A stretch of 64,000 nucleotides of DNA from Ascaphus truei (Eukaryota; Chordata; Amphibia; Anura; Ascaphidae). Positions 19,792 to 32,790 of the stretch are shown piece by piece. Numbering within the stretch: position 1 is the first letter of the stretch; each line of letters begins with the position of its first letter. The translations under genes and the position numbers were made by a program. The stretch lies in NCBI GenBank assembly GCA_036426205.1, contig CM071573.1, forward strand, positions 47,312,387 to 47,376,386, read 5' to 3'. The notes under the pieces were generated by a model. The model worked only from the letters and a program-made list of their open reading frames with translations. It was not told the origin of the DNA and searched no databases.

Positions 19792-21373
19792 GTACCCTCC
19801 CCCCCCCTTCAGGTGAGACCTCAGGGCGAACACAACCACTCCTAGAGTTGGGGGACCTGGAATTGTTCCGGAATTGTCTAGGATGGAGAGTAGAGTTGTG
19901 GTCCAGAGACTCGTGGGCACTCATTGGTCTCGGAGACATGGAGTTATTCCTAAATTGTTTTAGGCAAGCAGGGGATCCGTAAACGAGCAGTTCATTGGCG
20001 AGTGGTGGCACAGACATTTTTGGTACGGGGCTCGCCACGCGAAATGACTTGTAAATCCAGAGCTGTGGAGAAGGAGGCGTTTCCAGAATAGAAACGGCAG
20101 AGGGGCCCCAGCTGGGTACCCGGTCCCCAGTAAACGTACCAGAGTGCGGGCCAAGATGCACAGATAATTGACCGGGTATAACAGGGAGACCCTCCGGACA
20201 GGCCAAGTTTTTGCTGACATCTGCACGTGGAAATTTGAGAGGGTCTTCTCCTCCAGAGGTTTTCCGGGTAGTGGTCAGCGAGGGTATAGGGTGGGTGGGT
20301 GCATTGCCAGGTATTGGTATAGTAGATGACAAGGTGAACAGTAAACCAGGCTTAGGGACAGAAATCTTGAGGTGCGAACTGAGTATTTCCAACACAGAGG
20401 ACACAGGCACAACAGAAGGTTCCGTGAGGGATAACCATGGGTTCGCTGAGGCAGAGAAGCAATCAGTAGTGGAGCTCCCCAATACTGTAGAACGCTCAGA
20501 GAGAGTCAGTATAGTCTGTGATCTCCACTTCCCAGAGTCCAAGCCAGTGACAATAGGGAGAGAAACCCCATAGTTAAAGTCATACTGAGGTACTTCAGGG
20601 GCCATCGAATGGTCCGTGAAAAGAAACTGCCCTCCCGCACCAAGGATTTGGAGCGCGGCAAGGGTTACTTCAGATATGGCACCAGAGTCCGGGGAAGGTA
20701 TACAGGGCCTTGCAGAGATTTGAACAACCGCATGAGGCGGATTACGTGCTGCAACGAACTCCAAGGGCATCGTACTTGTCATAGGAGTGGGAGTAGGCTC
20801 TGGAGCTTTAATATCTGGAACTTGACAATCAGGCAGTGCAGGGGCAGCAGAGGGAGGGGAGCTAGTGTCTGGAGCTGGAGGCTCAGAATCTGTAACAGGG
20901 ACATCTGGCACTGCAGGGACACTGGTAGAAGGAGAACTAGTGTCTGAAGCTGATGCCTGGGAATCAGTGACGGGTACTGGGGAAGTTAGAGGGTCAATAA
21001 GCGGTAAGTTGGAACCGGGAAAACTCTTAATAGCAGAAGGAAAAAGAGTTTTATCAAAAACTGCAAGGGCCATAACTGGGGTACTTGTCATGACAAAATC
21101 AGAAATAGGTATGTTTACTTGTGCAAAAATTCTGATAACGGAACTGCTAGCCAGTGATGTGGGTGTAAGAAAATCAGATACTGTGGAAAGTGACTTAGGA
21201 CTAATCACGGAAGTTCTAGGTTTGCAGGATATGTGTGAGAAGGTACCCTTTAACACAGGGGTTTTAATCTTAGCCCTGAATAACACAACGGTTGCTGGAG
21301 CACATTTAGATGCAGTGCTAAAGGACTGAGGTTTAGCAAGTGAAGGAAGACAAAATAACTCAGATTGATACAC
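19682..21373 (-). CDS. Pro/Ser/Thr-rich ORF upstream of the gypsy 3' LTR
   Basis: 563 codons, low complexity, with repeated PVTDSExxAxDTSSPxSxxPALPD-like units around residues 150-200. It lies between where pol would end and the 3' LTR, and reads through the polypurine tract into the LTR. I recognise no domain, signal peptide or membrane segment. Its position is that of an env or accessory gene, but composition does not support env. It could be a Pro-rich tail of pol, or a chance ORF in repeat-derived DNA. A second open piece with the same composition and orientation lies just upstream (21412-21975), suggesting one longer ORF with a single break. Confidence 0.4.
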   Translation of the reverse strand: MYQSELFCLPSLAKPQSFSTASKCAPATVVLFRAKIKTPVLKGTFSHISCKPRTSVISPKSLSTVSDFLTPTSLASSSVIRIFAQVNIPISDFVMTSTPVMALAVFDKTLFPSAIKSFPGSNLPLIDPLTSPVPVTDSQASASDTSSPSTSVPAVPDVPVTDSEPPAPDTSSPPSAAPALPDCQVPDIKAPEPTPTPMTSTMPLEFVAARNPPHAVVQISARPCIPSPDSGAISEVTLAALQILGAGGQFLFTDHSMAPEVPQYDFNYGVSLPIVTGLDSGKWRSQTILTLSERSTVLGSSTTDCFSASANPWLSLTEPSVVPVSSVLEILSSHLKISVPKPGLLFTLSSTIPIPGNAPTHPIPSLTTTRKTSGGEDPLKFPRADVSKNLACPEGLPVIPGQLSVHLGPHSGTFTGDRVPSWGPSAVSILETPPSPQLWIYKSFRVASPVPKMSVPPLANELLVYGSPACLKQFRNNSMSPRPMSAHESLDHNSTLHPRQFRNNSRSPNSRSGCVRPEVSPEGGGRVLSGINSWLFSLPCRVLLFSPIPSWQSTAAMWAITAT

Positions 21374-21411
21374 CTGAATTTGTAATGTAGGCAGGGTGGT
21401 TGCTGACTGTA

Positions 21412-21975
21412 CTAAGGGGGTGACAACAGATACGCTGATCTCTGGAGGGGTTGCTTGGGAGGAGTGTCTGGGAAAGCAGAAAAGACTACAGATTCCATGA
21501 CAAGGGAACTATGTGCTGAAGCAGGGATCTCAGCACTCTGAGTGACAGACTGGGTCAGCGAAATACCTGGGAGTGGGGATTCTGCGAACAGGCTTAGGGA
21601 AAAACCCGGTTCCTGAATACCTTTAACTGGAACTAGTATTTTAGCAGAAGTTTCAGGGGACACGGCAACGGAAACTGGAGCTGAAGCAGGGGGATTATAG
21701 TAACGAAAATCCAAGGACTCCGCAAGCTTAGGGGAGTCATTCAGTGCAACCTCTGCTGTCAGACTTGGGGATTCATTCTCTGATGCTAGAAAGGATGCAT
21801 TAGCCTGGGGGCAGCAAGGATTTACAGGGGTCAATGCAGATAGTACCTGAGAGTCAAAAAGAGGGAGATTTGCCTCTGAAATTGAGGATGCAAGGAGTTC
21901 CTCCTCTGGAGCCAAGGATGTGGCCTTAGCTGGCGAACAGGGGATTACCAAAGGAGGCTCATAGGGCTGACCCAC
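21412..21975 (-). CDS. Pro/Ser-rich ORF, upstream piece of the same gypsy element
   Basis: 187 codons, rich in Ser, Pro and Ala, with no recognisable domain. It ends 38 bp before the 563-codon ORF starts on the same strand and probably belonged with it. Truncated on the right by the PLE beginning near 22030. Confidence 0.35.
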   Translation of the reverse strand: MGQPYEPPLVIPCSPAKATSLAPEEELLASSISEANLPLFDSQVLSALTPVNPCCPQANASFLASENESPSLTAEVALNDSPKLAESLDFRYYNPPASAPVSVAVSPETSAKILVPVKGIQEPGFSLSLFAESPLPGISLTQSVTQSAEIPASAHSSLVMESVVFSAFPDTPPKQPLQRSAYLLSPP

Positions 21976-22029
21976 AGGGGTTAATATAGGAATGAGCTCG
22001 GGAACAGAGCTTAGGGATTCTAACTTAGA

Positions 22030-23570
22030 AAGTTGAAGCAGAAGAGGTTCCTTCTACACACTCCTCAAAATTCACAAAGAGGGTAACGCTGGGTGCCCTA
22101 TCATCTCTTGATCTGGCACACTGATTGAGAATATTTCTGGCTGGGTGGAAGTCATTCTAAAACCACTTGTCAGGAACACATCCAGCTATATCCAGGACAC
22201 CACGGACCTGCTAAACAAATTTAATGCTATTGGCCCCCTCCCAACAGGAATACTACTACCATGGATGTAGAATCATTCTACACAAACATCCCCCACACAG
22301 ATGGAATTTCAGCCTGCAGAAACTTTCTGAGACGCAGGAGCACTCACAGAAACAGTGACTAAATGCATTGAATTTATTCTGACCCATAACTACTTCACAT
22401 TTGGAAATGACACATACCTCCAGACAACCGGGACCGCTATGGGAACTCAGGTGGCGCCACAGTATGCCAATCTGTTCTGTGCAAAACTGTCACTTGAAGC
22501 CCCTTAAATACCTTTGGTACATCGATGACATCAACCTGATCTGGTGAACAGGACCTTCTACAGTTCCATGAGAACTTCAATACGTTCCACCTGACCATCA
22601 AACTCACCCATTCCCCGGACGAAGTATATTTCCTAGACACCACCATTACTATAAAGAACAACCAACTACAGACTTCTGTATATCGCAAACTATAAATAGA
22701 GCCAGCTATTTGAGGGACAACAGCTTCCACCCAACGCACACGAAGCATGCAACATCTCCAGTCAAGCCATACGATACAACCGGATATGCTCCAATATAGC
22801 AGACAGAGGCCAGCGGATTACAGCCTTGAAATTGGATTTCATAAACCATGGATATAACCACAGAATTGTAGACCAGCAAATCCACAAAGCCACCAGAATA
22901 CCAAGAAGTTATCTCCTTGAATACAGACAGAAAGAGACAAGCAACAGGGTACCTTTGGTGGTCACATATAACCCACACCTAGAAGCCCTACACAAAATCG
23001 CCAGGGTACTACAACCCATTCTCCAGGAAGATACAAGACTACAACAGGTCTTCCCTGAAACACCCTTATTATCATACAGACAACCTCATAATCTCAAGGA
23101 ATTGATGGTGAGGAGTAAAGTATTCAACAGTACAAATTAATGTGGGACAAGACCATGCCAGGACGAAAGATGCAAAACCTGCGCAATGCTCCGCACAGCG
23201 GACACAATACACATACCACACAGAAATCTGGAGTACAAAATCACAGGAAGGTTCACCTGTTTCTCCAGCAATGTCGTGTACCTCATCATGTGCATGAAAT
23301 GCCCAGGGGGATGCTACTACATAGGTGAGAGGGGACAGGTGCTAAACAAGAGAATGAATCTGCATTGCCAAACCATCACACGTGGAACAAGAGACAGTCC
23401 TGTCGGCAATCATTTCTCTGACTCTGGCTAAAAAATGAACGATCTGAAGGTGGCCATACTCAAAAGTAATCTTAGAACACCGAAAGAGACGGTTGCATGA
23501 ATACAAATTTATGCAACTGTTCGGGAAACTTAGCGGCGGCCTAAATCAAGACCGAAGTTTAATGAATCAC
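22030..23570 (+). pseudogene. PLE-3: Penelope-like RT and GIY-YIG remnant
   Basis: Plus-strand reading with several frameshifts: KIHKEGN (about 22065-22090), LIENISGWVE, then MDVESFYTNIPHTDGI (about 22262-22310; the D-x-x-SFYTNIPH-x-x-G RT motif), QTTGTAMGT (RT motif, about 22420-22445), LDTTI near 22640, the cysteine pattern C-x(3-5)-C-x-x-C near 23140-23190, and the endonuclease core NVVYLIMCMKCPGGCYYIGE (about 23270-23325). The N-terminal third is missing. Closely related sequence recurs at 45410-45600 on the minus strand. Confidence 0.8.
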
Positions 23571-24107
23571 TTCTAACACGAGAACTCTCTTCCCATGAGT
23601 GCTAAGGGCCATGTCTATACATACTGCGCTATATGTATGCACACACAGCTGTCTCCTGCACATACAAACACACAATGTAATTCCATCCCTATAGACCAAT
23701 AGGGATCACATAGTATCTACACACACTTATAGTAATGCAACACCCTCTTACATTTCTACACCTACCCACACCACTATATACACGTCCACTCCACACACAC
23801 CTTTTGTAATGTGCTGTATACTCTGTGGGCGCTTTACAAATTTATATTTACATACACACACACACACTCTTACATCGCTTACATTCAGGGACCATTTAAC
23901 ACCTCAAGTCATAAAACGTATACTGCACAGGGGGAGGGAAAAGCTTAAATTACAGATCACATTCCAAGATGCACTGTTTTAAAGTAAAAACCCTTTTTTG
24001 GCTTCATTCGTTGTACCATCGCCGGAAGAAGAGATCAATGTATCTCGAAAGCTCGCAGAAATATAAGCATTTAGTTAGTCACAGAACGGTATCGTCTATT
24101 CGTTTTT

Positions 24108-24111
<4 letters not shown>
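23571..24111 (+). mobile_element. 3' UTR of PLE-3 with hammerhead-like remnant
   Basis: Non-coding. At about 24020-24058 CGGAAGA, a GAGAT/ATCTC stem, GAAA and GCTCGC follow each other in hammerhead order, with U4 changed to G in the first core element. It ends at a (TA)n tract. Confidence 0.5.

Positions 24112-24144
<33 letters not shown>
24112..24144. repeat. (TA)n microsatellite containing the hAT target duplication
   Basis: TA repeat; the last 8 bases TATATATA (24137-24144) match those after the element's other end (33337-33344). Confidence 0.9.
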
Positions 24145-24147
<3 letters not shown>

Positions 24148-24479
24148 TGTTCGACAATTCATTATAACTACTCGCCCGTGGCGGGTGGATTTAGGACGCT
24201 GGCAAGCCGTTGCTGCGGCTCTATGAATTCTCCTGCTCGCGCCAATTTTTTTTTCCAATAAATAAATAATCCCCCTCCCTGATTGGGTTAACGCGAGGAA
24301 GAAGGCCGGCAGGCAGCGCTGAGTTAGCCCCTTCCCCGGATCTCCTCCCCCTCCTGCCCCTGATCTCCTCCCCCTGATCTCCTCCCCCTCCTGATCTGGG
24401 GAGTCCGCCACCTGGGATGCAGGGGGGGGGGGGGGTTGTGTTGCGCGGCTGTGCACGTGGGTGGGATGGTGGTGGTTCC

Positions 24480-24776
24480 TGCTCCCATGTGCTGCTCCGC
24501 TCCAGTGCTGCCCCGTGCCCTCTCCCATGTGCTGCCCTGCTCCCGTGTGCTGCCCCGTGCCTGCTCCCGTGTGCTGCCCCGTGCCTGCTCCCGTGTGCTG
24601 CCCCGTGCCCGCTCCCATGCTTGCCCCGCTCCCGTGCTTGCCCCGCTCCCGTGTGCTGCCCCGTGCCCGCTCCCGTGCTTGCCCCGCTCCGGTGTGCTGC
24701 CCCGCTCCCGTGTGCTGCCCCGTGCCCGCTCCCGTGCTTGCCCCGCTCCCATGTGCTGCCCCGTGCCCGCTCCCGT
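24480..24776. repeat. GC-rich minisatellite (GTGCTGCCCCGTGCCCGCTCCC type)
   Basis: Tandem units of about 12-24 bp built from CCCGCTCCCGTG and CTGCCCCGTG, inside the hAT-like element. ORFs across it (GAGTGQHT repeats) are by-products. Confidence 0.93.
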
Positions 24777-25040
24777 CACCCACCCAGTCAGTCAGTCACC
24801 CACCCAGTCAGTCAGTCACTCACCCACCCAGTCAGTCACCCAGTCAGTCAGTATGTCACCCACCCAGTCACCCAGTCAGTCAGCCACCCACCTAGTCAGT
24901 CAGCCACCCACCCAGTCAGTTAGCCACCCAGTCAGTCAGTCAGACACCCAGTCAGTCAGTCAGCCACCCACCTAGTCAGTCAGGCACCCACCCAGTCAGT
25001 CACCCACCCTGTCAGTCAGTCACCCTGTCAGTCACCCACC
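24777..25040. repeat. (CAGTCAGTCACCCACC)n minisatellite
   Basis: Tandem arrays of CAGT and CACC words in varying number, inside the hAT-like element. Confidence 0.93.
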
Positions 25041-25445
<405 letters not shown>

Positions 25446-25463
25446 CCGCTTTGAACTGTGTGC

Positions 25464-28400
25464 TTATGAAATCATACCCGACCACTTGACGCGCAGACTG
25501 GTCCGGAGGTTTGCTGGTGCGCAGTACATAGGTCAAACACGCCGAGGTTCAGGACTGGAGAAACATGCTAGTGTGGTGGAGCAAGCCGCGAAGTCGGGTG
25601 GTAGGAGATATTCCTGGTACGTCGTAGCTCAAAACGTCAGGGAGTCAGAAAGAATGGAAATCAAGCGGGCTTGGTTGCGCAAGCGCAACCCGCTGCAGAT
25701 AGGAACGACGGTTTAAGGCGCAGACTTGGCACGGCAACGGACCATGCGCGCACCCAAGGCAGTCTCAACACCGAGCGGTACTACGCGAGACGAGAAGACG
25801 TATGACGACGTGGCGACCCCACCAGCAGTCAGCACTAAGTAAACCCCGTGTTATCACGAAAAGTAGCAACGTCTCTAAGAACCAAGGAACTCAGCAATAG
25901 CTAAACGAGCAGGCAGGCCTGGAGGTAAAAACTGGGACGACACCAACGAACTGGAACAAAAACAGAGAGGTAGTAACGACGGAGTAACAAGCGACAGGGC
26001 TCGTGCAGCAATCAAAGGTAGTGGTAACATCCCATGAAAGGATCTTATGCCTTGGCAGCAGATGGATTGTGAGAATGGAGTACTTAAAGGCCAGCGGGCA
26101 AACCCCCAGGAGGGGGCTGTTGACGGGGGCCACGCATCCAATGGAGAGAGTACAAGGCTAGAGTTGCCAGTGATAGCCCAACATAAGCTGTGCTTGTTAG
26201 ATCATGCAAGAGGGAATGGTGAGGAACAACAGCACCTGCAATGGCAAACGAGGGACACGCTAAGGTAGTTAGATTCCCGACAGTACCGCCCCCCTTAGGT
26301 GAGAAATCAGGGTGCGAGAGCACAACATCCTAGAGTTGGGGGACCTGGAATTGTTCCGGGAATTGTCTAGGACTGGCAGAGTAGAGTTGTGAGTCCAGAG
26401 CGACGGGCGGGTGGGCACTCATTGGGTCTGGAGACCATGGAGTTACTACCACTAATTGTTTGAGGCAGCAGGCGATCCGTTAAACGAGCAGTTTCAAGTT
26501 GTGGTACGCGTGGTGGCACAGAATTTTTGGGGTACGGGGCTACGCCACGCGAAAAGACTGGTCAAATCCCGAGCTGTGGAGACGAGGGTTTCCAGATAGG
26601 AACCGGCCCGAGGGCCAGCTGGTACCCGGTCACCAGTACAAGCGATTACCAGAGGCGGAAGCTGCCGAACAGATATGATCCGGGGTTGATAACAGGTTGC
26701 ACCCTCGGACAGGCCAAGTTGACTGATGACATCTGCCGTGGAATTTGAGAGGGTGGCTTCTCTCCAGAGGTTTTTCCGGGTCACCGTAGGGGAGAAAGGA
26801 CCCGGTGGTACTGGGGTAGGTGGTCACGAGGGTATAGGGTGGGTGGGCGGTGCATTGCCAGGTTAGTTGGATCTAGTAGATGAACGAAGGTGAACAGCTG
26901 AACCGAGGACTTAGGGAAGAAATCTGGAGGTTGCGAAAATGAGTATTTCCAACACAGACGGACAACAGCAAAGAGAGGTTCCGTGAGGATAACCATGGGT
27001 TGCGCTGAGCCAGAGAAGACAATTCATGTAGGTAGGAGAGCTCCACGCGCAAAATAAATGGTAGAATGGAGCTCAGAGAGCGGTCTAGGTATAGTGGTGG
27101 ATGAGTCACTTACCAGTAATCAAGCCAGTGACAGATAGGAGGATCGAAACCCCATAGTTAAAGTCATACTGATGGTACTTCAGAGGACATACGAAATGGT
27201 CCGTGAAAAGAAAGCTGCCCTCCCGCAACCAAGGATTTAGGTGAAGCGCGGCATAGTGGTTACTTCAGACTATTGGCACAGCGGTCGGTGGGGAAAAGTT
27301 ATAGAGGGCCTTGCAGAGATAGAACAAAACGCAGGAGGGCTGGACTCTACAGTGCGTGAACGAACTCAAGGGCAATCGTACTTGTCATAGGAGGGGAGTA
27401 GGCATCTGGAGCTTAATATCGTGGAACTTGACAATCAGGGCAGTGCAGGTGCAGCAGAGGGGGGAGACGTTAGGTTGGAGTGGAGGCTCAGGAATCTGGG
27501 ACAGGGGACATCTGGCAGCAGGGGACACTGGTAGAGGAGAAATATGTTTCTTTTGAAGCGCTGCGGACACTCAGGGAACGGGTGACTGGGGAAGATTAGA
27601 GGGTCACCCTAAGCTGTAAGTTGGAACGATGGAAAAAATCTTAATACAGAAGGAGGAAAAGAGGGTTTGTATCAAAAACTGTGAAAGGGGACCATAACTG
27701 GCGTGGGAACGTGTCATGACCCAACATCAGAGCAAGAATAGGTTATGTGTTACTTGTGCAAAAATATCTGATACAGAGGAAGCTGCTAGCCAGTTGATGT
27801 GGGTGACGTTTTGTAAGAAAATACAGTAACTGTGGAAAGGACTTAGGACTAATCACGGAAGTTCTAGGTTTGCAGGATGATGTGTAGAGAAAGGGGGAGC
27901 CTTTAAAACCAGGGGTTTATACTAGTTAGCTCGTGTAAACATAACACAACGGTTGCGGAGACGGCAGTATAGCGCAGTAGCAAAGGTGAGTGTTAGCAAG
28001 TGAAGGAAGACAATCATAAATAAGATGATACACTGAATTGGATGTAGCGCAGGGTGTTTGCTCTGACTGTAACTAGGGGGTGGACACACAGATACGCTGA
28101 ACTCTCTGGGAGGGGTGTGCTTGGAGGAGTGTCTGGAAAGCAATAAGACTACAGATTCCATGACAAAGGAACTAGGTCGCGGAAGCAAGTGGATATCAGC
28201 ACTTGTAGGTCGAAAGATGGGTCAGCGAAATACCTGGGAGTGTGGATTCTGGACAGGCTTAGGAAGAAACCCGGTTCCTGAATACCTTTAACTGGAAACT
28301 AGTATTTTAGCAGAAAGTTTCTAGGGGGAACGGAAACGGAAAATGGAGATGAAGCAGTGGGATAATAGTAAGCACAGAAAGAAATCCAAGGGAATCGCAG

Positions 28401-31400
28401 TTAGGGGAAAGTCATTCAGTGCAACACGCCTTTGGTCAGACTTGGGCGTCATTCTCCTGATGCTAGAAAGAAAGGAGTGCATGCCACGGCCACGGGGGGC
28501 AGCAAGGAGTTTTTACGGGGGGTCAATGCAGATAGTACTGAGAGGCAAAAAGAGGGAGATTTGCATCTGAAATTGAGGACGCAAGGAGTTCCTCCTCTGA
28601 GCCAAGGATGATGGCCAGAGCTGGCGAACAGGGGGAGACGCACCAAAGGAGGCTCATAGGGCTGGGACCCACAGGGGGTATAATATAGGATATGAGCTCG
28701 GAACAGAGCGTAGGGATTACTACCTTAGAAAGTTGAAGCAGAAGAGGTTCCTTCATACACACTCCTCAAAATTCCACAAAGAGGGTAACGTGGGGTGCCC
28801 TATCATCTTGATCGAGCGCCCACTGATTGAGAATATTTCTGGCTGGGGGGGAAGGTCATTTAAACCCACTGTAAGGACACATCCCGCTATATCAGCGACA
28901 CCACCGACCGCTCAACAAATTTAATGCTAAGTGCCGCTCCGTCCCAACAGGAGATACTACTACTTCATGGAGTGGGAGAATCATTCACCCATAAAATCCC
29001 CCCCACACAGATGGAATTCAGCATGCAGAAACTTTCGGAGACGAGGAGCACTCACAAGAAACAGTATGACTCTACAATGCACTTGAATTTATGTCTGACC
29101 GATAAGACATTTCATTTCCATTGGGAAAATGAAACACATACCTTCCAGGACACACCGGCGAGCCGCTATGGGAAACTCAGGTGTGCGCCAACAGTCAGGT
29201 TATGCCAAGCTGTTTGTGCCAAGATATACTGTACTTGAAGCCCTAAATAACCTTTACGTTACATCAGGAGACGATAAACCTGATCTGGTTGAACAGGACG
29301 CTTACTACAAGTTCACATGAGAAACTCAATACGGTACACCTGACCATAAAGCTCACCCATTCCCCCGGACGAAGTATAGTTTCTAGAACACCACCATTAC
29401 TATAAAGGAGAGAACCAACTGATAAAACTTCTTGTATATCGCAGAACTATAAATAGAGCCAGCTATTTGAGGGACAACAGCTTCCACCAACGCACACGCA
29501 GAGCCCAACATCTCCAGTCAAGCATACGATACAACCGGATATGCTCCATATAGCAGACAGAGGCCTAGCGGATTACGCCTTGTTGAAATTGGAGTGCATT
29601 AAACCATGGATATAACCGACAGAATTGTAGACCAGCCAAATCCACAAAGCCACACGAATAACCAAGAAGTTATCTCCTGAAAAATTTTTTTAAAAAACAC
29701 CCCCAGACAGAAAGAGAAGAAGACAAAAGCGGTAAGCTGGTAGGGTTGTCAACTTAACCCACACCTATGAGCCCTACAGCAAAAATCGCCGCGGTACGTA
29801 AAACCAATTCTCTAGGAGATACAATGGAAACAACAGATCTCCCGAAACACCGCGCTTTATTAGTCATAGAGAAAAGCCTCCATAATTAGAGGAAATTGAG
29901 GGAGTGAGGAGTAAATGTATTAAAAAAGACAAATTAATGTGGGACAAGCCACGCCAGGACGAAAGATTGCAGAACCTGCGCAATGCTTGACCGAACAGCG
30001 CGGACAACAATCACACATATCCAAACAGAAGTTGGAAGTACAAAATCCCAGGAAGGTTCACCGTTTCTCCAGCAATGTGGTGTACCTCATCATGTGCATG
30101 AAATGCCCAGGGGGGCGGAGCTATAAATAGGTGAGAGGGGAAATGGGCTAAACAAGAGAAGTGAATCTGCCATGCGCAAACCCATCACACAGATGGAACA
30201 AGGGACAGTCTGTCGGCAATCATTCTTTGTGACTGCTGGCTAAAAAATGACGATCTGAAGGGGCCGCATATCAACAAGTAATCTCTAGAACCCCGCGAAA
30301 GAGACGTTGCTGATAGACAAATTATGCAAACGGTCGGGAACTTAGCGGCGGCCTAATCAAGACCCGAAGTTTTAAGGGAATCACTTCTAATAACACGAGA
30401 ACCTCCTTCCAGGAGTGCTAAGGTGACGAATGTCGTCTCACATACTGACGCTAGTATGTATGCACACACACAGAGTGTCGACCATGCAGGCATACAAACA
30501 CACAATGTGAATTCCCATCCCTATAGACAATAGGGATCACATAGTGATCTACACACGACTATAGTAATGCAACACCCTCTTACATTTCTACACTACCCAC
30601 ACTACAATACACGTCAATCCACCCACACCCTTTTGTAAAGTGTGACTGCTTATACTCTGTGGACGTTTGATAAAAATGTATAGCTTCATCACCACACACA
30701 CACACTCTTACATCGCGTGACGAGGTACAGGGACCATTTGTAATGTTTAATCAAAGCAAGTAATAATAAAACGTTATTTATGCACAGGGGGGGAGGGAAA
30801 ATAGGCAAAACTATAATTACAGATAACATCGAAAGATGCACTGTGGTTAAAGTAAAACCCTTTTTTGCTTCATTTCGTGGGACCTCAGCCGGTAAGAAGG
30901 ATCAATGTAGCTCACGAAAGCGTCGCCAGAAATATCACGAATTAGTTAGTCCAGCACGAACCGGTACGTTATTCGTTTTTTATTTAGATATAGATATATA
31001 AAATATATCTATATCCTTCTTATATATGACAGGAGTTCGACAATTCCATTATACTACCGCCAGTAGGCGGAGGGGATTAGGACGCCTGGCAAGACCGGTT
31101 GACTGCGGCTCTATGAATCTATCCTGCCGCGACAATTTTTTTTCCAATAAATAAACTCATCCCTCTCCCTGAAGTTGGGTTAACGCGAGGAAGAGGCCCG
31201 GCAGGCAAGAGCTGATGTTAGGTTTAAGGCCCTTCCCCGGGATACTCTTCCACACCCTCCTGCGCCCTGATCTCCTCCCCCCTAGATCACGTCCCCTCCT
31301 GGATCTGGGGAGTCCGCCACGGGAGATGAAGGGGGGGGGAGAAGGGGTACATGTGTGAAAAAAAGCAAAAGGCTGTGAATAACGTGGGAATGGAGATAGG

Positions 31401-32690
31401 TTGGGTGAGGTCTGTAGACTCGCTAGGTGGGGTCGTGCGCTGCATAGCCGGCTCCAGTGCTGCCCCGTGAACTGTCTCCAAGTGTGGGATTGCCCTGCTC
31501 CGCTGGTGCTGCCCTGTGCCTGCTCCGATGTGCTGCCACGTGCATGGCTACGAGTGATGGCCCGTCGCCGACTCCATGCTTGCCCCGCATCCGTGCTTTT
31601 GCCCGGGCTACGTGTGCTGCCCCTGTGCCAGCTTCCGGCGTGCTTGCCCAGCTCGGTGTGCTGCCCATGAGTCGCGTGTGATGGCACCGCTGCCACGCTG
31701 CCGTTGCTTGGACACCGACTGTCCCATGTGCTGCCCGTGAAGCGGCATACCGTATAAACCACCAGTACAGTCATGTCCCACCCACCCAGTCAGTCAGTCA
31801 CTCACCCACACCAGCAGTCAGTCACCAGTCACGTCGTAATGCACCCACCCAGCACCAGTCAGTCAGGTCCAACCTCAACTAGTCAGTCAGGCCACCCAAC
31901 CAGCAGTAGCCACCAGTCAAGCAGTCAGAACCCAGTCAGTACAGGTCAGCCAACCCACTGAGCAGTGAATGGAGAAAACCACCAGGTAGTGCAACCCACC
32001 CGGGCAGTCCGAGTCACCCCTGTGACAGGTCACACACCATCTCTCTACTGATACTCTGGGTAATCAACACGCAGTGGGTGGGTGTGTGTCGCTCTCCACC
32101 ATACTGTGTACCCACACTCTCTCTCGCTCCAATAACCTCTTCTCCCACACTCGCTCCCACACTCCTCTCTACCACCTCTGTGCAATCCCACACTCTATCA
32201 GCCCTCAACACGTCTCGATCGCTCAAAACTCGCTGGATCCCTCTCCATCCAATCTGTCTGCCCACTCACCAATATATCGATTCACCACCACCGTCGCTGC
32301 AGCAAATCATACGAACTATCAGAAGTGAGGTTCGAGTACAACAGAGGACGAAGTAGTGAGTACTGGGAAGAAAGCGAGGGGGGGTATTAGGTCGATCCAC
32401 GCGCCCACTGTCGAACGAGACGGGTGCAAATTAAAGGGAGTGGCGAGCTTGGGTAAGGAGGGGGGCTGGAGTCGGCCGGGTGCTACGTAATACGCAAATG
32501 GCTCCATATTTGACTGCTAGCTGCGACTAGCGCGACTTGCTCCACTCTATGACACGATGTTGGCCTCTAACTGCTCTCGTAATCTCACAATCGTATTATC
32601 TCTGTCGCTGATCTAGTCGAGCGCCTCTCTGGTCTCTATACTAGTCTGCTCTCATCATCTTCTCTCGTCGACCACTCTCTTACTATCTAC

Positions 32691-32726
<36 letters not shown>

Positions 32727-32790
32727 TCTCTCTCTCTCACTCTCTCTCTCACACTCTCTCTCTCACACTCCCGATCTGGATATCTTATTT
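25464..32790. other. Indel-riddled second copy of 19090-25445 (probable assembly artefact)
   Basis: Collinear with the preceding 6.35 kb: LTR (25464-26290), Pro/Ser-rich ORF region (26290-28730), PLE-3 (28745-30400), hAT left end (about 31035), minisatellites and CT tract. Differences are mostly single-base and short insertions and deletions every few bases. Paired anchors drift from an offset of about 6375 at the start to about 6990 near 24800/31790. All reading frames are destroyed. Roughly 32300-32690 is CT-like sequence degraded to near noise. No genes should be called here. Confidence 0.85.

Noticed and set aside
25464..32790. A true segmental duplication with rapid divergence
   Set aside because: The error profile (dense short indels, net insertion, junctions in CT repeats) is not that of evolutionary divergence. 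It is kept as an assembly artefact unless reads prove otherwise.
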